The notes below the pieces were generated by a model, which was given only the letters and a program-made list of their open reading frames with translations, ran no database searches and was not told the origin of the DNA. DNA of 26,460 nt from Gnetum montanum (taxonomy: Eukaryota; Streptophyta; Gnetopsida; Gnetales; Gnetaceae): the NCBI GenBank assembly GCA_015680685.1, contig MNCI01009439.1, forward strand, positions 376,320 through 402,779, in the 5' to 3' direction. Within the stretch, counting starts at the first letter, position 1; each line of letters begins with the position of its first letter. A program made the position numbers and the translations under genes. Shown one piece after another: positions 9,032 to 19,469 of this stretch.

Positions 9032-9501
9032 TGTTAACAAGATTACACATTGTGCAAAAATGTTATATGACACAAAAATAAAAATACAAAACAATAGGAA
9101 AATAAAACTTGCAGAATGGAGTGAGAGAGAAACAAGTGAGATAAATAGAAAAGCAACTTATTAACTCTTTACAACATCTTCAAACTATAGAGATACAAAC
9201 ATGTTTACAAAGATCACAAGTTAGTTACTTCTATCACAACAACCTTTACACAAAAGACCACACACTCTACTCTGCCCATAACCAATCCAAGGCAGATGTG
9301 AATAGATAAATCTAGGGCTACAATAATAAAGTCAACCTATAGTTAACTCACGCATGTCTTCACTCTTTCTTTTAAAAGTGTTAGATATCTTAACTCTTCC
9401 ATTCATATTTTTAGATAAATTCTAAAACTAAACAAATAGTAGAAGAGAAAAGTGAAGTTTAACATAAGTTAACTATAGATTTTTTCTTCACATCTTTAAT
9501 A
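9032..9501 (-). repeat. Upstream (5') LTR of the compact LTR element
   Basis: About 470 bp. On the minus strand it runs from tattaaagatgtgaag (9501) to tgttaaca (9032). It is the partner of 7918-8408. The terminal TG has decayed to TA. The gcctc duplication follows at 9502. Confidence 0.75.
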
Positions 9502-9506
9502 GCCTC

Positions 9507-10099
9507 AATGTTTATTCCACCAAGCAAGGTCCTAGGCAAGGTAGATGAGTGAACCTAATCTTTTCAATTAAGATCAAAACCATTTCTTTCACCTTGAGAA
9601 ACAAGCACCTTATCATCACTCAAAATGGTTCCTTGATTAATGTATATTAGTGGTAGAAACTTAAAGTATAGATTAAAATAAATGTTGGGATTTAATAATG
9701 CAATGAAAATTATTGATAAGAATTTAAAAGCATAAAGAAGTGGATGAGGCATTTTCTCCTATGCTTTGAATGTCATACTAGACTATTGCATAGACATTGG
9801 ATGAGAGTCAAGTGAGTGTGATGTAAATTATAGTCTTAGAAATATTTTTAATTAAAATAATCATTAATGTAAAACTAATACGGTATAGCTTGTAAGGGAA
9901 GAAAAGTGCAATGGACAAGGATCACTTCATACAATCCTCCAGTATGTGATGCCCATTGGTGAAATTACTTTTAATCAGTTATTCCATGTTATGAGTTAAA
10001 AATGTGGAAAGTTGTATGTAATACTTCTATACTAAAACAAAATTAAAATACTACCCAGAAAAAAATCAAGTTGAAAATTGGAAATTGGAAATTTTTATT
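9507..10099. other. Gene-free stretch downstream of LINE A
   Basis: AT-rich, with no motif I can assign. Part of it may be the decayed 3' end of the minus-strand LINE at 10100-13144. No poly(A/T) tract clearly marks that end. A 62-codon minus-strand ORF (9564-9752) is unremarkable. Confidence 0.35.
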
Positions 10100-10289
10100 G
10101 CATCTAAGAAATCAAAAAGGATTTGTTGGACAATTACAAAGCCTCTAACATATTTTTAAAGAAAGTTGAAAACATCATTTATGTGATGCCCTAAGCAACT
10201 AGGGTCAATTTGTAAGAAAGTAATTTGTAGATTACAATTAATAGTATAATTCAATTTAATGTGAGTCAAAGATGGGCAAAATAAGAAAA

Positions 10290-12059
10290 ATATGTTCCTC
10301 ATCTTTTATTATTTATTTGTGCAGTTTGCAAATATGCTCTTCTCTTGGTAAATTAATCCAACAACCTATCTCAATAAGGAGATGATGAAAGCTCATTCTT
10401 ACTCTAGTAATTTAATTCATTAAATAAATAAGAATATCTAAGAATAAATATTTTTGATTACTAGATAACAAACCTCCTCTAACAAAATGTATGTTCAACC
10501 AAATTTTTGCCAAGATTTATTCTTTTATAGTTTTTCAAAAGAGCATTTTGTTTAAAGGAAGATCTCTATTACAATATACCATGACTAAAGCCATAATTTT
10601 CCTTGATGCGGCCATCCATTTTCTTGTGTAGCATTCATTATCTCATTAGCATAATTAACTTCCTTCATATGAAGTATAAGCAATAAGATATCATACGAAG
10701 TTTGCATTTCCACTTGAAATTCACATACAACAAACTATTTTTGAATATGTTCTTATTTTTTCTAATTATGTTTGAAAAGAGAAGGTCCCTTAGGCAACAT
10801 AGCCTTATAATAATACAAGTTGGACAAGACTACCAAAAATTTTCTTTCTAATCTCTCATGCCAAAATTTGTTTCCTGTTACAATTATTTCATAGAGCAAA
10901 TAAAGCTCACATGCTACTTGAAACCCTTTGAGCAATAAGGGTATTCCAATTATAATTGTTGGCAAATTCAACTCCCAAATATTTTCAAGATTCACATATA
11001 TCAAGTCCTTTTTCTTCAAGGAAAAAATTGTAATTTCTATTTCTGGTACCACAAACTTGAATTTTAGTTTTATCAATATTAACTTTCATACCAAAATGGT
11101 CCCAATAGTCATGGAGAATTTGAAGCATATAATTTAATCTTGTAGCTATTTTTGCAATCAAGGCCACATCTTCTACAAAGAGAAGCATGTTAAAACATAA
11201 TTCATTTACTAGCATACTATGATTAGAGGCATTTTAAATCAATTCCTCCAATTTATCTATAAATATGCCAAAAAAGGGTAGGGAACAAAGGACAACCTTG
11301 TTTAACTCTACCTAAGTTGTTGATAATTATTTCTTTTCTAGTAAGATTGCCTTCAATAAGAATGTTAATGATCTCATAGATTATTTTAACAACAAAAAGG
11401 AGATCTTGTAGAATATTGATGTTATCCAATCTTTTCCAAAGTTTATCTTAAGCAAGAGAATCATAAACCTTAGAAAAATCAATAAAACAAATAAAAGATA
11501 TATGGTTGGACCTTTTGGCTTTCTCTACATAATAATGTAAAATTATTAGATGTCTATAATAGAATGATTCCTCCTAAACCCTACTTATGACTAAGGACAA
11601 AGACCTTGCATTTTTGTTCATGAATTAATTTTATTCTTCAAAATAGTTCCTAAAATCTTAGTGAAATTTGAATTGATTACAATCAATCAATAATTATTAA
11701 GATATATCCTAACTCCTTTTCTAAAAAGTAAGTCTACTTGACTAGAATATCAAGAGTGATCCAAATCATACTGAAGCCCTTTATTAAGAAGATTAAAGGT
11801 TGATTTCCACACCAATGGATCATTCCATTTAAGAATCTTTGCATATAATCCATTAACATCAACACATTTACTAGTAGATAATCTTTGAATTCTTATGATA
11901 AACATCATCAAGGGATTATCCAAGAATACTAGAGTTATCTTGTATGATTAGGGGAGCCTCTTGATTAAAAAGGTCATGGAAGAAATTTTGAATAGTAGAT
12001 AAGGAAAAATTCCAACCATATTTTTATCTATCTCGGAAAAAATTCCAAAAGCTCTTTGG
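10290..12059 (-). pseudogene. LINE A reverse transcriptase and C-terminal region
   Basis: In minus-strand order: VDVNGLYAKILKW (about 11870-11830), KILGTILKNKINS (about 11650), VGF (QAGFR-type motif), FIDFSKVYDSLA.DKLWKRL (about 11490-11430, matching the FVDF.KAFD motif A), KQGCPL (11286-11303), FVED (11168-11179) in place of the catalytic Y/F-A-D-D box, GMKVNIDKTK, YLGVEF, and near 10360-10320 INLPREEHICKL, the start of a C-terminal Cys motif whose second Cys is lost. At least one frameshift lies between KQGCP and FGIFID. RT activity would be absent. Confidence 0.75.
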
Positions 12060-13144
12060 ATTTGAGTGAAGCTCACGAATCATTCTTTCCTACTCTTCTT
12101 TAATGAACTTTTTGTTTTTAAATTGAATAAGATTTCTATAATTCTTTAGCATTGAAACATCAAAATATGAAGCTATAACATCTTTACGAGCTATCAAATA
12201 GTTCATATCCAACCAAGGTTTTCTACAAGCAAGCCTTATTAATTTACACTTAAGTAGATGTAGAGAGAATATTAGTGAAGTATACCTAATTGTCATTTTT
12301 GACCAACATATTAGCCACTCTTGTTTTAAGATCCTAATGAAGGTTTTCTATGAGATGATGAGTTTTGCATTTGTTATAATGAATATGATGAATTGAAGTA
12401 AGAATAGTGAATTTCATGTCATGATGAGGAGATTTTAGAAGTTTTTCTCCCACCTAAAAGTTTTTCATTACATCTATATTATTATGAGTAGACAAGAGAA
12501 GATCAATGAAAGAGTTACCTTGGTACCCAATAAAGGTGAAATTAGTGGAGGAAGGAAATTTTCTAACATCATTAAGGATTAAAAAATCAAAACAAAAATG
12601 AATGCCCCTATGATTTGTACTATGATTAGTAGATGATCTTTTGTAAAATAAATAGAGCTCTTCACTAAAGTTTAATTGAAAATTCTAAACAAGCATTCAA
12701 ATTTAATTTTGTTCAACATGAGCATTAAAATATCCACAAACAAAAAAATTATCAAGCCTAGAGAATTTTGCAACATCTTGACCCTGTACTAAAAACGATG
12801 CTCTTTTGAAAGATTTGTAAAATTGTAGATAGAATAGTTCCTTGGAGAAAAATAACAAAATGTAATATAATCCACAAATATTGGCTATTATCATCAAGTT
12901 TGTACACCATAACAAAATTATCTGTAGACTTTTTAATTAAAAAAACAATACTACCATAAGGTCTACCCCCCATTTTGGAATGCTTATTTCTAACAAAAAT
13001 GATATAAAATCCTGGAATAGATACAATCAATGAATATTTCAACTCTATAACGGTCAGAATGGTTTGTACCTTTTTGACCAAAACTTTAACCATGGATTCT
13101 AACTGAACAATCTTGAATGCCATGGAGTTCAAAGTTGTAACCAT
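12060..13144 (-). pseudogene. LINE A endonuclease region
   Basis: Minus-strand ATG at 13142-13144. Landmarks: SIPGFYIIFVRN (about 13020-12985), KMGGRPYGSIVFLIKK (about 12980-12935), NSQYLWIILHF, then GYFNAH (12718-12735). The last corresponds to the conserved GDFNA motif of APE-type endonucleases, with the metal-binding Asp replaced by Tyr. Further on, KPWLD (about 12205-12220) and the EL.SNPKSFW segment (about 12040-12075) are the linker usually seen between EN and RT in such LINEs. Frameshifts and stops split it. The enzyme would nick target DNA; this copy is inactive. Confidence 0.7.
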
Positions 13145-13528
13145 GTTATTTCCTTCCTTTCAAGAAATTAAAAACCCTACAATTGAAACCCTACTTCTTG
13201 TACTTCCACAAACTATTTGAAATGGAATACATTGCTAAATTCTTGTACTTTCCTAAACTCAAGTAGAACCTTTTTAGATTTCAAGTGTGGTAGAACCTTG
13301 GCTAAATTGTGTTAAAACATGGGAGACACTTTTAGAAGTCCATGGTTTGCTTTGCTTTGCTAATGATTCTTCTTGTAAAAATTGTGTGAAGTAGTGTATG
13401 TTAATCACATGGGAAAATAAATATTATTTTCTTTGCATATTACAATAATGTTAAAATAATCCTTATTAAGCAAGATGTAAATTGAAATTTAAAATTCTAA
13501 ATTATTGAATACAAGATTATCACTAATG
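13145..13528. other. Gap between LINE A and the gypsy insertion, nothing recognised
   Basis: About 380 bp upstream of the LINE A endonuclease start. It shows no ORF1-like coding and no repeat. It could be LINE A 5' leader, or unrelated flank into which the gypsy element inserted. Confidence 0.35.
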
Positions 13529-13533
13529 CAAGT
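13529..13533. repeat. Target-site duplication, left copy (caagt)
   Basis: caagt directly before the LTR start tgatgag, repeated exactly at 22542-22546 after the 3' LTR. Five bp is the usual length for gypsy integrases. Confidence 0.85.
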
Positions 13534-13572
13534 TGATGAGTCACCAAAGAAGTGACCCAATATTGAACCCAC

Positions 13573-13639
13573 GATATCGGACCCTCAATATCAGACATGT
13601 GATATCGGATGGGCCAAGCGACATCAGACACATGATGTT
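13573..13639 (+). promoter_or_regulatory. 14-bp-phased GATATC-like array in U3
   Basis: gatatc at 13573, aatatc at 13587, gatatc at 13601, gacatc at 13620 and gatgtt at 13634, with steps of 14, 14, 19 and 14 bp, just upstream of the TATA box. The layout parallels the array in the minus-strand LTR at 5931-6011, including one longer step. Confidence 0.5.
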
Positions 13640-13657
13640 GGAGCCTATCTTGTTGGC

Positions 13658-13665
13658 TATAAATA
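13658..13665 (+). promoter_or_regulatory. LTR TATA box
   Basis: TATAAATA within ggctataaataagag, preserved in the 3' LTR at 21795-21802. It probably sets the start of the genomic RNA. Confidence 0.65.
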
Positions 13666-14406
13666 AGAGAAAGGGGTGCTTGGTTTTGGGGGAAGTTTTT
13701 ACAGTCCCTTAGTTGAACTCTTGCAGTTTTTCTATTCCAAAGTTAGAATTATTTGTGAGTGCCCACAGTAGGATTCATAGAGTGAACAGATTTTTATTCA
13801 AGCATCATGTACCTTAAGCACACCTTGTATCTAAAAATAAAGACGAACTTTTTGATAAACCTTGCAACATTCAAAATAGCTTAATTATTGTATTTAATGT
13901 TGTTTACTGTTATTTGATGCTTTCAATAGTTAATTAATGTTATTTCCATAGAATTATTAATTATCAATTATCAATGAATTAGCACACTTAGCACGACCAC
14001 TTTGAGCATACATGGAACACTTGGTAACCTAGTAATGGCTAGCATTTGGTAATCCCAGTAGTGTTACACTGGTTTAGAATGTGTTCGTAGAGTGGGAACA
14101 GATGTTGGTGTTAGGATTTGATTCACATTAGAGTTACAAAATCCATTAGTTAATTAAATATTTTTATTGCACACACTTAGGAGACCAAGATAAAAAATAT
14201 AAAAGAAAAACATAAAAATCATATGCCTCAAGTTTACTTAACCATACAATTGTGCCTTACAAGTAAGCTTGGGAAGACAACGACTGCATAACTCATCCTT
14301 GTTCTGCGTAGGTGCATAAGCACTTAATCCTTGGATTTCGACCGGATTGTGCATGAATGCTTGTATTCGTATGGTTGGGTGTAGGGGTACCTCACTACTC
14401 ATCATT

Positions 14407-14423
14407 GGCACCATTGTCAAGGA
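14407..14423 (+). other. Primer-binding site, tRNA-Asp type
   Basis: tggcaccattgtcaagg begins two bases after the 5' LTR. It differs from the complement of the plant tRNA-Asp(GTC) 3' end, tggcgccgttgccgggg, at five positions, all transitions (four G to A, one C to T). The site is decayed but its identity is clear. Confidence 0.75.
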
Positions 14424-14540
14424 TTTTGTTGTTTGTGCACTAATTAGAATATAGGAAATCCTTCCATCATTGGAACGAACCCTTAAAGTTAACTATCCTA
14501 CAATCACCGGAAAAGAGCACTACACATTGAGTAATCAATC

Positions 14541-17080
14541 ATGTCTCTTTCTTCTTATGACAATCCTTCACCAACTAGGTCCAATACCATGAACAATCGG
14601 AGGTAGGGTGCACATGATGATCTGCCAATGCCCCAATAGTTTCGCATGGTATATGCTCATCCTAATGAGTATGTACCAGACTTTACCTTTAACCTCCACT
14701 AGGATGAACAACTACAATGGCATGATTTAGAAGATAACATAGTGCTACCTCCTAAACACTCAATCTCGAGGATGCTTCTTCATGCTCTCACATGAATTGG
14801 TATGCAACACTTATAGTTAGAGTACATTGTGCATGAACAAGACTCGAGAGAGTATCAACCCATGGAGACACAATGCCAAAGGGATCTACAATAGGAGAGA
14901 CATTATGAATTCGTGAAGGGAAAGTGATCTCAGGATGTCCTATATGTCCTAAGTGAACATGATGGTGGTGAACCTGTCTCGGGAGGTTTTCCACAAAATG
15001 ATGTTCCTCTCATTGACTTGGGTCAAGGAGTTGAGTACCAAATTCTCACTCAACTATTCATAATCCAGGTTTTGGTACTAATAGACATAAAGGATCTAGA
15101 AAAGGAACACGAATGCATGACAATGACAAACATTCCAATCGTAATCGTAACTGAGGTCATGACCATTGAAGAGAAGATGATAGGCATCGTCATGGTGCCA
15201 GTCCTCCTTCCTCTTCACCTTCATCATCTTCTTCCCCCTCTCCTTTAGGATCTAAATGCAGTTGTAGAGGGTGAAACCATGAGGAAAATGGCAGAAAAAA
15301 TAGAAATCACCAAAAAATAGTAGAGAAAGGGGGTGAGGGCATTCTAGAGAGACACATCACGAAAGAAGGGAGAGTAGGGAACAACATAGGCATCATCGAC
15401 GCCATAGGAAGCATGATCATGATGAACCCCTACTCACCACTCAAAGTATGTTAAATATAATAGAGGTTGTTAGGATCCAAACAAGGCACCAGAAAGACAA
15501 TAGGATCAAAAGACTAGACATGAATAACATCCCATGATTTGAAGGGGGGTACAATGCTGATCCTCAAAACCATTTACAAGCATTACACGATGCATGTGCC
15601 TTGTAGAATATAGAAACTGAATGGTAAAAGCTAAAGTTGTTTCCACAGACATTGATCAAGGAAGCAGAAAGCAAGTACCGGTCCTTAGAATTGGAATCCA
15701 TTCATCGATGGAGTACCATGTTGGAGCTATTCAACGATAAGTATCAAACGTACTCTTAAGTTTCCAACCTATGTAAGCAAATCCAAGGACGGAAATAAGA
15801 AGGACATGAACCCTTGGATGCTGCCATGGGTCAATATTATTCATTATTACATCATTTCCCTAGCCATGGTTACTTGCAAAAGGAACAACTATGCCATCTC
15901 GTAGATGGGCTTAGGTACAAAACACGAAGAACCCTTGGGACTTATGCCATAGGAAGGTTTTCTGAGCTCAAAGCCCATCAAATACAAAGATTTTTGGAGC
16001 AAGTTACCAAGGAGGAAGGTAAGTTGAGGAAAAAAGAAAGTGCAAAGGAGTACAATAGAGATCCTTCCCTCCGAAGAAGGAAATTAGATTTTGTGAAGAT
16101 GAAGAAGAGTCACCACTTGAAGAGATGGTGAATAGAAAGACTTTTCCCATTCAAAAAATTTGCATTAGAAATATTGGCAAAGGTGGATCAAATGTGGAAA
16201 TCCCTAGATGAAAAATTTTAAACTGTCCTAAAAATAGTGGAGGAGTCTATAGAACAAAGTAGTGATCGAGAGAGAAGGAAAAATAAAGAAGCTGAGTATA
16301 TATGTAACAAGGGTAAGGGCAATGTTGTTGTCATTAAAGAGGTTGTGGATTTGGACACTGATAATGATGGAAGATGTGAGATATGCCAATATGACCATCC
16401 TAAAGGATGTTTCCCAGTAGTGTCACATCTGTAAGAGTTTGGGATGTATGCACTGAACCCATGGTTAAACATGTGACAAACACCTAGAAGGTTATCTTAT
16501 CCTTAATGTAACCCAAGGTAGTTCCACCAACCCTTGACATATTATCCAAGTGGAGCTCCACCACAACCAAACGAATAGTATTAACAGTGGCAACATCCAC
16601 AATCATGGGGAATGCCACTACCACATCAACAGTACCCTTACTGTCAACCTGATCCATACGAGTATTACGTTCAGCAACTGATCTCTCCACGTGACTCTAC
16701 TAGTCATGTTGCTCTTCAGCCTTACTACTAGACCCCCGAATACTATAGAACTTCTTCTTCTTCTAGGAGTGATGCCTTGCATACCTACTATCCTTCTCAT
16801 TCATCTACATCTCTTCCACCCTCATCTCCATTACCACCTGCTCCAACTATGCAAGGCAAGCTTCCTGCCCAACTGCAACAACGTAACGCTACAAGGGCTA
16901 TCAATCTTTAACCTACTGTTGGTTTGGAAAACCAATAAAAGAAGAGATATTTCTTTAGAACCAATAGTTCAACCAAGTCCTTATAACCACAAGCAGCTAA
17001 TTATCCAAATGCCTCATCATCGTTTGAATCTTTTGACTTTCCTTCGAACCAAAAATTGCACTCAACACACACTGTCATGT
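14541..17080 (+). pseudogene. gag: gag of the plus-strand gypsy element
   Basis: The start ATG at 14541 opens MSLSSYDNPSPTRS, matching the start of the minus-strand element's gag. The core gag domain is at about 15540-16040: GGYNADPQNHLQALHDAC, then KLFPQTLIKEA, ELFNDKYQTYS, then an intact stretch 15814-16131 with HEPLDAAMGQYYSLLHHF just at its start, CHLVDGLRYKTRRTLGTYA and LEQVTKEEGK. A zinc-knuckle-like CEICQYDHPKGC (16375-16410) follows; its spacing is C-x2-C-x3-H-x3-C rather than the canonical x4/x4. After it comes a Pro/Ser/Tyr-rich linker (about 16500-17080). Several stops and at least one frame change (N-terminal part in a different frame from the core) make it non-functional. Confidence 0.8.
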
Positions 17081-17094
17081 TAACCCACACCATC

Positions 17095-17520
17095 ACCGAT
17101 TGGATTAAAGTTGGTCATCTTCTTAGGAAACTCTTTGATCCTGGAAGTCCTCTTATTTATTTACAAATCATTGGAAATGAGCCTTGTAAAGATCTTTTGG
17201 ATTCAGGTTCTAACATTAATTTGATCTCCTAGGAAATGTATAAAGTCTAGAGCTTTCCTCTACTAAAGAAGAGTAACATTCATTTAGAGTTAGCTGATCA
17301 TTCCATCACTGTTCCATTAGGACTAGTGGAGGACATTGTCACCACTGTTTGTGGGTGGTCATATCCAGCCAATTTCCTAGTAATCCAAGTTAACCATTGC
17401 AAGGGGGACTTCCCAATCATAATGGAAAGAGCATGGCTAAGTACGATTAATGCACACCTAGGAATACGTGGTCTCTCCTTAGAGATATCAAAAGAAAATG
17501 CATTTGGGAGGATTGAGAAG
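17095..17520 (+). pseudogene. Aspartic protease of the gypsy element
   Basis: The retropepsin active site DSGSNINLIS begins at 17200, preceded by a hydrophobic strand (DLL). It is followed by LELADHSITVPLGLVEDI (about 17286-17335) and FPIIMERAWLSTINAHL (about 17411-17461), the counterparts of the G.V.D....V and I.GRPWL segments of plant gypsy proteases. The frame is that of the gag core, so gag and pol were probably one polyprotein. A TAG follows LIS directly at 17230-17232. The protease would cut the polyprotein during particle maturation. Confidence 0.75.
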
Positions 17521-17832
17521 AAGAAAGATTCATGCATCACATACAGTGACACAGGGTGCAACTGCATGCAAAAGTCCTGGTTTGTACAATGCTTAACATT
17601 GCTTGCATGTAACCAGTGTGCACAAGTAACTGACATACAAAGGTGCCTATATGTAGCACCCACAAGATAGGAAGGCACCCAGTGGCTAATAGTTAACCTA
17701 GAGAGTAGTTCAACTTTATGCATGGAACCAATTGAGAGCTTGACTTTTTCCTATATCGATAGCATAAATGCATTAGAGAAAGCCCATTGCCAACTTCCAA
17801 GTACTGACATCAAAAATATCAACTAAGGGAAG

Positions 17833-18960
17833 TTGGAAATCCCTGATGAGTTTAAGAAAGAGTCCCTTGAATTAAAATCATTGCCTACTAGTATGGAGTA
17901 TGCATTTCTCAAGAATGGAAAATCGGTAATCATTAATGCTAAGCTCGCTCCTCAACAAAAAGAAATATTGTTGAAGATGGTATGGTCAAAAGCCTTTGCT
18001 TGGTCATATCCCAAATTAATCAGAATAGATCCTAGGATATGCCAACATATAATTTACACTAACCCCTCTATGAAGCCTTGATGATAACTGCAAAGACGAC
18101 TGAACCCAAAGCTTAAGCAAGTAGTTAAAGAAGAAACTGAACAACTTTTGAAGGCCAAGTTCATCTACCCCATTGTTGACAGTAAATGGGTTAGTCCATT
18201 AGTCATTGTGTCTAAAAAATGTGGTCAATGAAGGGTGTGTATAGACTTTAGGCTACTGAACATGGTAACATTTAAAGATAATTTTCCATTACCATTCGTT
18301 GACCAAGTATTGAATACCATTGTAGGGCATTGTTACTATAGTTTTCTAGATGGTACAGTGGGTACAATCAAATCCAAATAGCACCAAAAGACCAAGCCAA
18401 AACTATATTCATGAGTCCTTGGGGGACATTTGCATATAGGTAAATGTCGTTTGACTTGTGTAATGCTCCAACAACATTTCAATGTCTGTTTCTTAGTATA
18501 TTTTAATAGCAAATATGGAATGGTGTGGAGGTTTTTATGGATGATTTCTTCACCTATGGAGTGAACCTTGAACAAGCATTGAACTGATTAGAGCAAGTAC
18601 TAAAATGATGTGTTGAAACCAACCTAAGGCTCAATTGGCAAAAAAGCCACTTAATGATCCAAGAGGGCATTGTATTAGGGCATAAAATTTTACAAATAGG
18701 GATAGAGGTAGATCTTGAAAAAATTAAAGTCATCCAAGGAATCACTCGTCAACTTGAAACTATAAAAGATGTTTGATCATTTCTTGGACGTATTGAATAT
18801 CATAGACACTTTATCGAGAAATTTTCAAAGATTACAAAACCATTGGTAGAATTAATGAAAAAGGATGTATTCTTTGAATGGACCAAGAAATGTGAGTTAG
18901 CCTTCCAAACCTTGAAGTAGAAACTCATAGAAACACCCATTATACAAGCTCCTGACTAGT
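17833..18960 (+). pseudogene. Reverse transcriptase of the gypsy element
   Basis: Upstream segment LELKSLPTSMEYAFL (about 17866-17910), then RRLNPKLKQVVKEE, IYPIVDSKWVSPLVIVSKK (about 18166-18220), RVCIDFRLLN (18232-18261), DNFPLPFVDQVLN and YYSFLDG in one frame. A one-base loss at about 18353 shifts to the next frame: YSGYNQIQIAPKDQAKT, LCNAPTTFQ and the catalytic FMDD (18534-18545). Stops include three in a row at 18079-18087, TGA at 18229 replacing the Trp before RVCIDF, and TAA at about 18450. The YP..DSKWVSP signature is typical of Athila/Tat RT. The catalytic Asp pair is retained even though the gene is broken. Confidence 0.85.
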
Positions 18961-19380
18961 CTAGACTATTCCATATAATGATTGACACATCCAATTTTGC
19001 TTTAGGAGCCATACTTACACAGTTAAATGAGCACAAACATCCCTATTACATTCACTATGCAAGTTAAAGTATTGCTCATGCACAACTCAACTATACCACA
19101 ATAGAAATAGAATTAATGGTTGTTGTATTTGCACTAGAGAAATTTAGGCACTATGTATTAGGCTATAAGGTATTTATACACACAGATCACAGTGCGACTT
19201 GGTTCCTTATGAACAAACCAATGGTGAGCCCTCGCATCATTCGATGGATTGTGATCTTACAAGAGTTCGATCACACAATAGTAGATTGTAGAGGCACTGA
19301 GAATGTTGTTGCTAATCATTTATCTTGGTTGCAATGGGACAAAAAAGAGGACAAATACCCAATTTCTGATCGCTTCCCTA
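18961..19380 (+). pseudogene. RNase H domain of the gypsy element
   Basis: Continues in frame from RT. The motif MIDTSNFALGAIL (about 18978-19016) holds the first acidic residue. TTIEIELMVVVFALEKFRHY (about 19098-19157) holds the Glu. FIHTDHSATWFL (about 19173-19208) holds the second Asp, and GTENVVANHLSWL (about 19293-19331) is the C-terminal motif, with Asn where relatives usually have Asp in ADALSR. It degrades RNA in RNA-DNA hybrids during reverse transcription. The part from 19116 to 19739 is free of stops; the front part has some. Confidence 0.8.
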
Positions 19381-19469
19381 ATGAACTCCTCTTTTTAGGT
19401 GTAATAAACAATCAATCACCCATAGATACAAATTGGTATAGTAACATTCTTACTTATCTTCTCACACAA

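Larger units (their letters stand above)
7918..9501 (-). mobile_element. Compact non-autonomous LTR element with copia-type signals
   Basis: Two direct repeats (7918-8408 and 9032-9501) flank a 623 bp interior. The outer edges are bordered by a perfect 5 bp duplication, gcctc, at 7913-7917 and 9502-9506. On the minus strand the upstream LTR ends in tgttaaca and is followed after two bases by a PBS resembling the initiator-Met type (9014-9029). The downstream LTR begins tgttagagatg and is preceded by a purine-rich tract (8409-8423). The interior has no recognisable gag or pol, so mobilisation would depend on an autonomous partner. The architecture resembles a TRIM or small LARD. By eye the LTRs differ at roughly one base in five, so the insertion is old. 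Confidence 0.8.
10100..13144 (-). mobile_element. LINE A: decayed EN-RT non-LTR retrotransposon, non-L1 type
   Basis: The minus strand carries endonuclease, RT and C-terminal Cys motifs in the usual order, scattered over all three frames. The RT sequence style (KQGCPLFPTLFGIFIDKLEE; MLQIL...GMKVN.DKTK) differs from the plant L1 at 1-2615. It matches the same motifs in the second copy at 22.5-24.4 kb. No ORF1 is apparent upstream, no tail is defined, and the exact ends are uncertain. Confidence 0.75.
13534..14404 (+). repeat. 5' LTR of the plus-strand gypsy element
   Basis: 871 bp, starting tgatgagt and ending actcatca, which are inverted termini. TATAAATA is at 13658-13665 and AATAAA at 13836-13841. 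From 13632 onwards it aligns gap-free or nearly so with 21770-22541. The first 98 bp have no counterpart in the 3' copy. Confidence 0.9.

Noticed and set aside
10928-11137. Plus-strand ORF of 69 codons
   Set aside because: It is the antisense of the LINE A RT region, whose motifs are clear on the minus strand.
17298-17723. Minus-strand 141-codon ORF
   Set aside because: It is antisense to the protease region of pol, whose plus-strand frame carries the DSG active site and downstream motifs.
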